Assembly: GCA_030066455.1 (NCBI GenBank)
Contig: JASJBQ010000292.1
Coordinates: 1 to 6,008 of the forward strand
From: Desulfobacterales bacterium
GTDB taxonomy: Bacteria > Desulfobacterota > Desulfobacteria > Desulfobacterales > UBA5852
Direction of reading: 5' to 3'
Length of the DNA stretch: 6,008 nucleotides
The stretch's first letter is position 1, and every line of letters begins with the position of its first letter. A program made the translations under genes and the position numbers. Shown piece by piece: positions 1 to 6,008 of the stretch. The notes under the pieces are model-generated. The model worked only from the letters and a program-made list of their open reading frames with translations, ran no database searches and had not been told where the DNA came from.

Positions 1-218
1 CTGCCACCCCCGCCGCAGGCCGAGGGCACAAAGATACCCTGGTCCGCTAAACTTCCCAACAGCTTGCCGCCCGGCTGGGTGACGAGTTCCTTCTCGTTGT
101 TGACCAGCATCTTGACGTCACCGCTGGGCAGCAGTTTGGCCTTGGCGACCATGATCACCGTGACCAGCGTAAAAACGATGAGGCTGAACATCCCCACGGC
201 AATAACGAGTTCGTTCAT
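1..218 (-). CDS. nqrF: NqrF, Na+-translocating NADH:quinone oxidoreductase subunit F (N-terminal part, cut by the left edge)
   Basis: NqrF is the NADH-oxidising entry subunit of Na+-NQR. It carries a 2Fe-2S cluster and FAD, and passes electrons from NADH into the membrane part. Only 72 complete codons are visible, starting [11 protein letters not shown]. Residues 3-25 form one hydrophobic membrane anchor. After a short basic linker (KAKLLPSG) comes the start of a plant-type ferredoxin domain: [11 protein letters not shown], then [24 protein letters not shown]. Cys68 is the first cluster ligand (Vibrio cholerae Cys70). The other three cysteines and the FAD/NADH domains of this roughly 400-residue family lie beyond the edge. 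The ATG start is supported by GGAG at 230-227, 8 bases upstream, and by the anchor beginning at once. It is the last gene of the nqr cluster, separated from nqrE by 101 bases, unlike the tight packing of the other genes. Confidence 0.96.
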   Translation of the reverse strand, partial: MNELVIAVGMFSLIVFTLVTVIMVAKAKLLPSGDVKMLVNNEKELVTQPGGKLLGSLADQGIFVPSACGGGG

Positions 219-319
219 AACCGGCTCTCCATATCACTGGCTATTGCAAATCGTGTTTAATCAATCGCTCAAACTTTGAATCCCGAAACCGTGAACCTCC
301 GAACCCCGAACCTTGCGCG
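219..319. other. nqrE-nqrF intergenic gap
   Basis: This 101-base gap is the only sizeable spacer inside the nqr cluster. It holds a degenerate GGTTCGG-type repeat near the nqrE side, an 11-base dyad TCAAACTTTGA at 269-279, and the nqrF ribosome binding site (GGAG, 230-227). I see no hairpin followed by a T run, so no intrinsic terminator. On the minus strand a weak promoter-like pair, TTGAGC followed after 18 bases by TGCAAT, matches the sigma-70 consensus at only 4 of 6 positions in each box. I do not call it a promoter. Confidence 0.7.
275..314 (-). repeat. Degenerate short tandem repeat, GGTTCGG-like
   Basis: On the minus strand, just after the nqrE stop, the sequence runs AAGGTTCGG, GGTTCGGA, GGTTCAC, GGTTTCGGG, ATTC. 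These are four to five imperfect copies of a 7-9 base unit built on GGTTC(G)G. The first two copies are nearly identical and the later ones have drifted. The repeat is non-coding and ends before the AT-richer stretch leading to nqrF. The function is unknown. It could be a slippage-prone microsatellite or part of a dispersed intergenic repeat family of this genome. Confidence 0.6.
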
Positions 320-928
320 TCAGAGCTTGATACCGGCAAAGGCCATGAAGGCCATGGCCATCAGGCCGGTCACCGCAAAGGTGGCGCCCAGTCCGCGCAG
401 GGCGGCCGGCGGGTTGCTGTAGGACATCTTCTCGCGGATGCCGGCCAGGCAGACCAGCGCCAGGGCCCAGCCGGTGCCCGCGCCCAGACCGTAGACGATG
501 CTTTCGGCAAAGTTGTAGTCCCGCTCGACCATGAACAGCGAGCCGCCCAGAATCGCGCAGTTGACGGTGATCAACGGCAGAAAAATGCCCAGGGCGTTGT
601 AGAGCAAAGGAACGAACCGATCCAGCACCATTTCCAGGACCTGGACCATGGCGGCGATCACGCTGATATAGGTCAGGAGCCCCAGAAAGCTCAGATCGAG
701 ATGGCCATAGCCGGCCCAGGCCAGGGCACCGGGCTTGAGCAGGAACTGGAACAGAAGGTTGTTGACCGGCACCGTCACCGTCACCATGAAAATAACGGCG
801 ATGCCCAATCCAATGGCGGTCTTGACGCTCTTGGACACGGCCAGGAAGGTGCACATACCCAGGAAAAAGGCCAGCGCCATGTTTTCGATAAACACCGCTT
901 TGATAAAAAGATTCAGATATTGTTCCAT
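320..928 (-). CDS. nqrE: NqrE, Na+-translocating NADH:quinone oxidoreductase subunit E
   Basis: NqrE is an integral membrane subunit of Na+-NQR, homologous to NqrD and to RnfA. At 202 residues it is about the family length (V. cholerae, 198). It starts [21 protein letters not shown], typical of NqrE, and is almost wholly hydrophobic, with about six membrane helices in two inverted halves. Cys26 ([11 protein letters not shown]) and Cys124 (TVNCAILGG) match V. cholerae Cys26 and Cys120, which with two NqrD cysteines hold the intramembrane iron-sulfur centre. Glu99 in VQVLEM matches Glu95, implicated in Na+ uptake. The offset of four fits a small insertion in the loop around residues 65-78 ([14 protein letters not shown]). 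The ATG lies 4 bases after the nqrD stop. Its GAGGA site (941-937) sits inside the nqrD 3' end, so translation is probably coupled to nqrD. Confidence 0.97.
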   Translation of the reverse strand: MEQYLNLFIKAVFIENMALAFFLGMCTFLAVSKSVKTAIGLGIAVIFMVTVTVPVNNLLFQFLLKPGALAWAGYGHLDLSFLGLLTYISVIAAMVQVLEMVLDRFVPLLYNALGIFLPLITVNCAILGGSLFMVERDYNFAESIVYGLGAGTGWALALVCLAGIREKMSYSNPPAALRGLGATFAVTGLMAMAFMAFAGIKL

Positions 929-932
929 GACC

Positions 933-1559
933 CTAGTCCTCTTCGATTTGGTCGGGTTTCCAGGTGCGGATGGCCCAGATCATGAACGTGATCAGAAAGA
1001 AGGCGCTGGGCGGCAGCACCATCAGGCCGTTGGTGACGTACCAGCCGCCCTGGGTCACGGGCTTCATGATTTCGATGCCGAAAAGCGAGCCCGCACCGAA
1101 GAGCTCCCGGAAAAACGCCACCACCAGGAGCACCATCCCGTACCCCAGGGCGTGGCCGATGCCGTCGATAAAGCTCGGCCTGGGGCCATTCTTCATGGCG
1201 AAGGCTTCCGCGCGCCCCATCACGATGCAGTTGGTGATGATCAGGCCCACATACACCGAGAGCTGTTTACTGATATCGAACAGAAAGGCCTCCAGGATCT
1301 CGGCCACCACGATCACCATGGTGGCGATGATCGTGATCTGGGCCCCGATGCGCACGCTGTTGGGGATCTGGTTGCGAATCAGACTCACGGCGAAACTGGA
1401 ACAGGCCAGCACAAAGACAACGCAGAGCGTCATCACGAAGGCGGTCTGCATCTTGCCGGTCACCGCCAGGGCCGAGCAAACGCCCAGTACACCCAGCGCG
1501 ATCGGGTTGCGGTTGAATATGGGGTCCCACAAAAGATCTTTTGTTTTCGGTTCGGCCAT
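933..1559 (-). CDS. nqrD: NqrD, Na+-translocating NADH:quinone oxidoreductase subunit D
   Basis: NqrD is the integral membrane partner of NqrE and a homologue of RnfE. It has 208 residues, against 210 in V. cholerae. A short polar N-terminus ([19 protein letters not shown]) is followed by about six membrane helices. Cys28 ([10 protein letters not shown]) and Cys111 ([15 protein letters not shown]) correspond to V. cholerae Cys29 and Cys112, ligands of the intramembrane iron-sulfur centre shared with NqrE. Asp132 in [12 protein letters not shown] matches Asp133, one of the acidic residues linked to Na+ uptake. The position of V. cholerae Asp88 appears to be Glu87 here, a conservative change. 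The charged tail KPDQIEED is cytoplasmic-like. The start is 1 base after the nqrC stop, with AGGAG at 1570-1566 placed 6 bases upstream inside the end of nqrC. Numbering comparisons are from memory of the Vibrio proteins. Confidence 0.97.
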   Translation of the reverse strand: MAEPKTKDLLWDPIFNRNPIALGVLGVCSALAVTGKMQTAFVMTLCVVFVLACSSFAVSLIRNQIPNSVRIGAQITIIATMVIVVAEILEAFLFDISKQLSVYVGLIITNCIVMGRAEAFAMKNGPRPSFIDGIGHALGYGMVLLVVAFFRELFGAGSLFGIEIMKPVTQGGWYVTNGLMVLPPSAFFLITFMIWAIRTWKPDQIEED

Positions 1560-1560
1560 C

Positions 1561-2337
1561 TCACGCTCCTTCGGCTTTAAGCCGTTCCAGCAGGTTTTGG
1601 AAACCGTCCGCGCCCATCCAGTAAGCCACCGAATAGGAAACGCCGTTGGCGGTCAGTGTGGCGCCCGATATCCCGTCGATCTGGTGCTCGGCCCCAGGGC
1701 CGCTTTGGGCGGCCGCACCCTTGACGACCTCGAGCTTGTAACTGCCTTGGTCGTCGTAAAGTTTCTTGCCGTTCCATTTGGCTTTCCACAGGGGGTTGTC
1801 GATTTCTCCCCCGAGTCCCGGGGTTTCGGCGTGCTCGTAAAAAGTGATGCCGCGCACCGTGTTCAAATCGTCACCCACAGCTAAAAAGCCATACATGGTC
1901 GACCACAGACCCTTGCCGACAATCGGCAGAATGACCTGATCGAGCTGGCCGTCCTTTTGGACCAGGTAGACCAGGGCGTATTTCTCCCGACGGCCGATGC
2001 CGGCCCGGTCTTTTTCCGCGGGGATGCGGACACTCATATTGGGATCCTTGGCGGCCGCCCGCTGATCGAAGGTCGCCGGGTCGATCTTGTCTTCGCTTAC
2101 AAATTCGCCGGTCTCAATATCGACGATGCGAACCTCGACTTGTTGAAAGGCCTCCACCACCGGTACGGCGGCATCATGCAGCCCAGCGACGACCAGGATA
2201 TTCTTCTTGCGGTCGATAACCTTGTTTTCCTCTTGCAACGGCCGCAATCCAATCGCCGCCCCTGCGACCAGCAGGGAGCAGGTAACAGCCAGGCTGAGTG
2301 CCACGACGTAGGTCTTGATGAGAGATTCACGTGCCAT
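1561..2337 (-). CDS. nqrC: NqrC, Na+-translocating NADH:quinone oxidoreductase subunit C (covalent FMN)
   Basis: NqrC carries a covalently bound FMN and relays electrons within Na+-NQR; it is related to RnfG. Its 258 residues match the family (257 in V. cholerae). One membrane helix spans about residues 9-31 ([20 protein letters not shown]) and the rest is a periplasmic FMN-binding domain. The flavinylation motif [13 protein letters not shown] lies near the C-terminus. Thr227 is the expected phosphoester attachment point, modified by the flavin transferase ApbE. Other family features are [17 protein letters not shown] (about 138-154) and ETPGLGGEI (about 171-179). The ATG overlaps the nqrB 3' end by 11 bases in another frame. 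AAGGA at 2351-2347 lies 9 bases before it. The start fits because the helix follows a short basic segment (MARESLIK). No apbE gene is visible in this window. Confidence 0.97.
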   Translation of the reverse strand: MARESLIKTYVVALSLAVTCSLLVAGAAIGLRPLQEENKVIDRKKNILVVAGLHDAAVPVVEAFQQVEVRIVDIETGEFVSEDKIDPATFDQRAAAKDPNMSVRIPAEKDRAGIGRREKYALVYLVQKDGQLDQVILPIVGKGLWSTMYGFLAVGDDLNTVRGITFYEHAETPGLGGEIDNPLWKAKWNGKKLYDDQGSYKLEVVKGAAAQSGPGAEHQIDGISGATLTANGVSYSVAYWMGADGFQNLLERLKAEGA

Positions 2338-3541
2338 TTCGTTTGATCCTTCTCTTGATATTCGCTTCCAGCACGAAATAGTCGATCACCGGCGCGAAGA
2401 CATTGGCCAGCAAAATGGCCATCATGAGACCTTCGGGATAGGCCGGGTTGATGACGCGGATGAGAATGGTCAAGATCCCGGCTGTGGCGCCGTAAAACCA
2501 CTTGCCGGTTTGCGTGAGGGTGGCTGAGACCGGGTCCGTGATGATAAATACCAGACCGAAGGCGAAACTGCCGGCCACCAGGTGCCACCAGGGCGGCATC
2601 AGAAACATGGGGTTGGTGTCGCTGCCGATGATCCACAGCAAGGCCGCAAACCCCATGCCGCCCACCAGCATCGAGAGCATGATGCGCCAGGACCCGACCC
2701 CGGTGTAGGCGATAATCACGGCGCCGATCAGGCAGGCCAGTGTCGAGGTTTCTCCCAGGGAGCCCGGTTCGATACCCAGGAAAGCCTGCGTCCAGCTTAT
2801 ATTCAGCGCTTCCATGCCCGTACTCATATCGGTGGTGCCCAGCGCGGTCAGCGGTGTGGCTCCGCTAAACCCGTCGGCCGCGACCCAGACCGCATCGCCG
2901 CTGTTTTGTGCCGGATAGGCAAAGTAGAGAAAGGCCCGGCCGGCCATGGCCGGGTTGATAAAGTTGCGGCCGGTGCCGCCGAAGATTTCCTTGGCCACGA
3001 CGATACCGAAGGTCATTCCCAGGGCCACCTGCCACAGCGGGATCGTGGGCGGCAGCGAAAGCGGGAAGATCAGGCTGCTGACCAGCAGGCCCTCGTTGAC
3101 ATCTTCCCGGCGCACGATACCGAAGAGGACTTCCCAGAAACCACCCACGGCCACACTGACAAAATAGATCGGGATGAAATACAGGGCCCCGTGGATGAGG
3201 TTGGCGATGAAACTGTTGGGGTCGTAGCCCACCAGGGCGGAGAGCAGGGCGCCGCGCCAGCCCGGGGCCGCGGCAATGCCCATGCCCTGCATGGTCAGGT
3301 TGGCCTGGTAGCCGGTGTTCCACATGGCCATGAAAACGCACGGCAATAGCGCATAGACCACCAGCGTCATGATCCGTTTCACATCCACGGAATCGCGCAC
3401 ATGCGGGTCGGCCGTGTTGACGTCAGCGGTCGTAAAAAGAAAGGTGTCGGTGGCTTCGTAAAGGGGATAGAACCGCTCCAGCTTCCCTCCCCTTTCAAAG
3501 GCCGGTTCAATTTTGTCGAGAAATTGTCTCAGTGCCTTCAT
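2327..3541 (-). CDS. nqrB: NqrB, Na+-translocating NADH:quinone oxidoreductase subunit B (covalent FMN and riboflavin)
   Basis: NqrB is the largest membrane subunit of Na+-NQR and a homologue of RnfD. It carries a covalent FMN and a riboflavin, and helps form the Na+ path and quinone site. It has 404 residues (about 412-415 in Vibrio). The N-terminal segment [11 protein letters not shown] is followed by [12 protein letters not shown] and then about ten membrane helices. The flavinylation motif [13 protein letters not shown] places FMN on Thr229. Near [14 protein letters not shown] (191-204) are the asparagines associated with riboflavin. The stretch [20 protein letters not shown] (132-151) holds two glycines and Glu137, equivalent to V. 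cholerae Gly140, Gly141 and Glu144, where inhibitors such as korormicin and HQNO act. Asp336 (TDPVSA) and Asp387 (APVIDYF) match Asp346 and Asp397, and Glu29 matches Glu28. The gene starts 9 bases after the nqrA stop, with AAGGA 12 bases upstream, a rather long spacing. Confidence 0.98.
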   Translation of the reverse strand: MKALRQFLDKIEPAFERGGKLERFYPLYEATDTFLFTTADVNTADPHVRDSVDVKRIMTLVVYALLPCVFMAMWNTGYQANLTMQGMGIAAAPGWRGALLSALVGYDPNSFIANLIHGALYFIPIYFVSVAVGGFWEVLFGIVRREDVNEGLLVSSLIFPLSLPPTIPLWQVALGMTFGIVVAKEIFGGTGRNFINPAMAGRAFLYFAYPAQNSGDAVWVAADGFSGATPLTALGTTDMSTGMEALNISWTQAFLGIEPGSLGETSTLACLIGAVIIAYTGVGSWRIMLSMLVGGMGFAALLWIIGSDTNPMFLMPPWWHLVAGSFAFGLVFIITDPVSATLTQTGKWFYGATAGILTILIRVINPAYPEGLMMAILLANVFAPVIDYFVLEANIKRRIKRNGT

Positions 3542-3550
3542 GTTTCGAGC

Positions 3551-4900
3551 TTATCCTTCTCTTTCGATATGGGTCAGAACATCCCGCAGAAGCGGTCCGT
3601 AGTTGTACTTGCCGGGGCATACGAACGAACACAGCGCCAAATCTTCCTCATCCAGTTCAAGACACCCCAGCGCCTGGGCCTTGTCGGTATCGCCGATGAT
3701 CAGGGCGCGCAGGAAATAGGGCGGGTCGATATCGAGTGGCATCACCTTTTCATACGAGCCGATGGGTACCATCGCCCGCGGACTGCCCTCGGCCGAGCTG
3801 GAGAAGGCAAATTTACGGGCCCGGCTGAAGATGGCCGTAGCATACAAGGGTTTGACTGAAAAACGTTCAAAACCGGGAAGCGCCCAGCCGAGAAAATCCC
3901 TCGGGCGGCCTTCACGGATGGCCGCAATCTGCAAATGATGGCGCCCCAGAAACGCATGCCCGCCGGTGGCGTGCCGACCCGACAAGACGGAGCCGGAGAT
4001 GATCCGCACATTGCCCGTGAGCAGTTCGCCTTCGACCAGTTCACCGATGTCGGCCCCCACCCGCGTGCGGATGATCCGCGGATTTTTGACGGCCGGTCCG
4101 GCCAGGGAAACGATCCGCTCCAGGTGGAGCCGGCCGGTCGTAAACTGCCGCCCGATGGCGATGACGTCCTGGTAATGGATGGTCCAGACCGTCTTTTGGT
4201 CGCTGACCGGATCCAGGAAATGAATGTGCGTGCCGGCCAGACCGGCGGGGTGCGGACCGGCAAACGTATGCATCGACACCTTGGCGAGGTCTTCCCCGGG
4301 GATATCGGTCATGGGTCGTTTGCAGACATACAGCGTACCGTCTGTAAGCCGGGAGAGTACTTTCAGGCCGCGATGAAAATCTTCCGCCTGCGCGCGGATG
4401 ATGGCCGCCGGGTTGACCGCCAGGGGATTGGTGTCCATGGCGGTTACGAAAATGGCGTGGGGTACGGAGCCCGGCACCGGCACCTTGCTGTAGGGCCGGG
4501 TGCGCAGGACCGTCCACATGCCGGACTCAACCAGGATCGCCTGGACGCTGTCGCGATCGAGGGTGTCCAACTCGGCCGCACCAAAAGATGGAAACGTTAT
4601 CTCTTCCTCGCCCGCCAGTTCGATCACGATGGACTCGAATTTGCGTTTGGCCCCGCGGTTGACAGCCGCCACTTTCCCGGCTCCGGGCGCGGTAAAAAGC
4701 ACCCCCGGCGTCTTTTTGTCCTCGAAGAGCACCTCCCCCAGTTTCACGGTGTCGCCCACCTGGACGTGCATCTTGGGCTTCATGCCGATGTAGTCGTCTC
4801 CCACGATGGCCACCCGGGACACGGGTGACCCCGTGTCGAAGTCGGGAGAGGGTGCACCGCTGATCGGCAAATCCAGACCTTTTTTGATTTTAAACATCAT
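3551..4900 (-). CDS. nqrA: NqrA, Na+-translocating NADH:quinone oxidoreductase subunit A
   Basis: NqrA is the cytoplasmic subunit of Na+-NQR. It has no tightly bound cofactor and takes part in quinone binding; it is distantly related to RnfC. At 449 residues it matches V. cholerae NqrA (446). The N-terminus [17 protein letters not shown] is the family signature. It is followed by a barrel-sandwich hybrid (biotinyl-like) region, [20 protein letters not shown], with [20 protein letters not shown] (about 68-87). The middle includes [24 protein letters not shown] and [17 protein letters not shown]. The C-terminus [20 protein letters not shown] is characteristic. I see no membrane helix. Two adjacent ATGs, at 4900 and 4897, are possible starts. 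The second would align exactly with the Vibrio N-terminus [11 protein letters not shown], while the first sits 6 bases from AAGGA. It is the first gene of the nqr cluster, downstream of a gcvT-like gene on the same strand. Confidence 0.98.
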   Translation of the reverse strand: MMFKIKKGLDLPISGAPSPDFDTGSPVSRVAIVGDDYIGMKPKMHVQVGDTVKLGEVLFEDKKTPGVLFTAPGAGKVAAVNRGAKRKFESIVIELAGEEEITFPSFGAAELDTLDRDSVQAILVESGMWTVLRTRPYSKVPVPGSVPHAIFVTAMDTNPLAVNPAAIIRAQAEDFHRGLKVLSRLTDGTLYVCKRPMTDIPGEDLAKVSMHTFAGPHPAGLAGTHIHFLDPVSDQKTVWTIHYQDVIAIGRQFTTGRLHLERIVSLAGPAVKNPRIIRTRVGADIGELVEGELLTGNVRIISGSVLSGRHATGGHAFLGRHHLQIAAIREGRPRDFLGWALPGFERFSVKPLYATAIFSRARKFAFSSSAEGSPRAMVPIGSYEKVMPLDIDPPYFLRALIIGDTDKAQALGCLELDEEDLALCSFVCPGKYNYGPLLRDVLTHIEREG

Positions 4901-5144
4901 TCGATTTCCTTATCGGATAGATCGGTTGCGGGTTTGGCCCGGCCCCCCCAACGGCGTTCAGGACACCGGATGTCACCAAAGGCTACCCGCTGATTCAGCA
5001 CGCAGGCATACGAGGTCATACAGTTCGTTTGTTACGGAATGATTTGGGCGGATCTGGGCCGGCTTCGTTTCAGGTCGACGCTCGGTTACTTCCAGGCGAG
5101 ATCTAACATGCGGCGCATCAGCGCACAAATATTATTTTACATCC
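4901..5144. other. gcvT-nqrA intergenic region, probable site of the nqr promoter
   Basis: This is the natural place for the nqr promoter, but I cannot point to a clear one. On the minus strand just after the gcvT stop is an AT-rich stretch, GTAAAATAATATTTG. It contains TAAAAT at 5139-5134 (5 of 6 to a -10 box), but the hexamer 17 bases upstream, ATCACG, is a poor -35. Near 5117-5130, GCGC-TGAT-GCGC can form a 4-base-pair hairpin without a T run, so it is not a convincing terminator for gcvT. A run of seven G (minus strand) lies at 4949-4943 next to the GC-rich palindrome GGCCCGGCC. A 40-codon frame (5019-4897) ends on the nqrA start but has no ribosome binding site. I see no tRNA, riboswitch or repeat. 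Confidence 0.55.
4907..4911 (-). promoter_or_regulatory. Ribosome binding site of nqrA
   Basis: AAGGA on the minus strand lies 6 bases before the ATG at 4900 and 9 bases before the ATG at 4897. Both spacings work, so it confirms this start region but cannot choose between the two tandem ATGs. Confidence 0.75.
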
Positions 5145-6008
5145 CTAAAGCATTTCCGTGATCGGCCGGCGCGCCGTGCGGTTCGGACGGATGTCCTCCA
5201 CGACGGTCACCGTGATTTTGCGCCGATTGTCCTTCAGCGTCAGCGAGGTCCCCGGCTTGAGCGGCGTGGCCACCTTGACAAAGCCGCAGCACAGCCCGCG
5301 CGGCACAAAATCCTCCGGCATGTCCGGGCTGGCGACGCTGATGATCCGGCCCTGGTGCCAGCCAATCCCCATGTCGGACACGCAGGTTAAAACACGCCCG
5401 ACGGCGTTGCCGGCCCTGTCGATGACCACCGCCGGATCCGCGATGGACACCTTGCGCAGGTCGCCACCGACAAACGCGTAAGTATATCCGGGCGCTTCGG
5501 CGTTCAAGAGGGCCTTGTCACCGATGAAGGATTTGGTGAACCCCGTGCGGTCGGCATTGAACGGCAGAGCAAAGGGCCAGGGGTTGTTGATGAACGGCCA
5601 GTCGCCGATATCCTGGTGCGAAAGCGGCAGCACGGCCCCGCCCCGCAGGGAATCACGGGCCGCCAGGCCGCAGGGCTCCAAACCGAATGCTTCCCCCGCG
5701 GCGTAAATCATCTCCCAGGTGGCAACGAGCTGCTCCGGGGCAACAAAGATTTCGAACCCGAATTCGCCCGTGTATCCGGTGCGGGAGAGCAAGACGGGCA
5801 CCCCGCTTTTGAGACGCACGGCGTCGGCCTGAGGCGCGTCGGCGACAAAATGCCCTTTGAAGGCAAAGTAGGGCATGCGGGCCAACACCGTTTCCGGCGC
5901 GGTCAGCACCCGGCGGACGATTTTCGCCGCCAGGGGCCCCTGGACATCGATCTTCCCGAGCCTGTCGGTCAGATCGTCGATGTCGACCTCGCGTCCGGCC
6001 TTGTTGGC
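5145..6008 (-). CDS. gcvT: GcvT-family aminomethyltransferase (glycine cleavage T protein-like), N-terminus cut by the right edge
   Basis: GcvT takes the aminomethyl group from the lipoyl arm of GcvH to tetrahydrofolate, giving methylene-tetrahydrofolate and ammonia. The frame stays open to the edge, giving 287 residues; about 100 N-terminal residues are probably missing, judged from the usual family length. The GTG at 5909 is an internal valine codon, not the start. The visible part begins ANKAGREVDIDDL, just after where the family's VNA segment falls. It then has VQGPLA (22-27), RTGYTGEFGFEI (76-87), CGLAARDSLR (113-122) and a C-terminal barrel domain with GRVLTCVSD, GFVKVATPLKPGTSL and RPNRTARRPI. 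It departs from canonical GcvT after ARDSLR: the usual EAGMPLYGHE is replaced by GGAVLPLSHQDIGDWPFINN. The catalytic aspartate expected in the missing part cannot be checked. The family call is firm. Strict glycine cleavage function is likely but not certain, since related methyltransferases share the fold. Confidence 0.85.
   Translation of the reverse strand, partial: ANKAGREVDIDDLTDRLGKIDVQGPLAAKIVRRVLTAPETVLARMPYFAFKGHFVADAPQADAVRLKSGVPVLLSRTGYTGEFGFEIFVAPEQLVATWEMIYAAGEAFGLEPCGLAARDSLRGGAVLPLSHQDIGDWPFINNPWPFALPFNADRTGFTKSFIGDKALLNAEAPGYTYAFVGGDLRKVSIADPAVVIDRAGNAVGRVLTCVSDMGIGWHQGRIISVASPDMPEDFVPRGLCCGFVKVATPLKPGTSLTLKDNRRKITVTVVEDIRPNRTARRPITEML

Noticed and set aside
735..1580. Long plus-strand open frame opposite nqrD and nqrE
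   Set aside because: It is antisense to two clearly recognised membrane-protein genes. Its translation is rich in His, Asp, Gly and Arg, with no domain-like pattern, as expected for the reverse strand of GC-rich coding DNA.
2582..3349. Long plus-strand open frame opposite nqrB
   Set aside because: It lies entirely inside nqrB. The translation is low-complexity, rich in Gly, His, Arg and Gln, and resembles no family. It is a codon-composition shadow.
3935..4828. 297-codon plus-strand open frame opposite nqrA
   Set aside because: It is fully antisense to nqrA, whose protein is unmistakable from end to end, and its composition is that of a reverse-strand artefact.
320..4900. An Rnf operon rather than Nqr
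   Set aside because: Rnf would show a cysteine-rich RnfC and a ferredoxin-type RnfB. Here the first gene is a cofactor-free NqrA and the last begins as NqrF, with the order A-B-C-D-E-F.
4806..5042. Plus-strand 78-codon frame crossing the nqrA start and the upstream gap
   Set aside because: It overlaps the nqrA 5' end in antisense, and I recognise no protein features in it.
5117..5130. GCGC-TGAT-GCGC hairpin as a gcvT terminator
   Set aside because: The stem is only four base pairs and no T run follows on the minus strand.
5145..5909. gcvT starting at the GTG at 5909
   Set aside because: The same frame stays open to the window edge and encodes further GcvT sequence, including the conserved VQGPLA, so the GTG is internal and the gene is simply truncated.

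Overview
The window holds an almost complete operon for the sodium-pumping NADH:quinone oxidoreductase (Na+-NQR), all on the minus strand and in the standard order nqrA-B-C-D-E-F. Read along the minus strand, that is from right to left, a GcvT-family aminomethyltransferase gene comes first. It is cut by the right edge, with its stop at 5145. A 244-base gap without a convincing gene follows. Then come nqrA (4900-3551), nqrB (3541-2327), nqrC (2337-1561), nqrD (1559-933), nqrE (928-320) and the first 72 codons of nqrF (218 to the left edge).

The nqr genes are tightly packed: 9 bases separate A and B, B and C overlap by 11, 1 base separates C and D, and 4 separate D and E. This points to one transcript with coupled translation. 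The exception is a 101-base gap before nqrF that carries a degenerate GGTTCGG-like repeat.

Together the subunits make one inner-membrane complex. NqrF takes electrons from NADH through FAD and a 2Fe-2S cluster. They pass through the intramembrane iron centre held by NqrD and NqrE and the covalent FMNs of NqrC and NqrB to ubiquinone or menaquinone, and Na+ is pumped outward. All cofactor-binding residues that fall inside the window are present: both SGAT flavinylation threonines, four NqrD/NqrE cysteines, the first NqrF cluster cysteine, and the acidic residues implicated in Na+ transfer. The complex therefore looks functional.

The organism is a Gram-negative bacterium of fairly high GC content. 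The GcvT variant, with its unusual LPLSHQDIGDWPF segment, resembles forms I associate with sulfate-reducing Desulfobacterota. That assignment is from memory and only moderately secure. I see no mobile element, CRISPR array, RNA gene or clearly new system. The points worth a second look are small: the divergent GcvT, the repeat before nqrF, and a 40-codon frame abutting nqrA.
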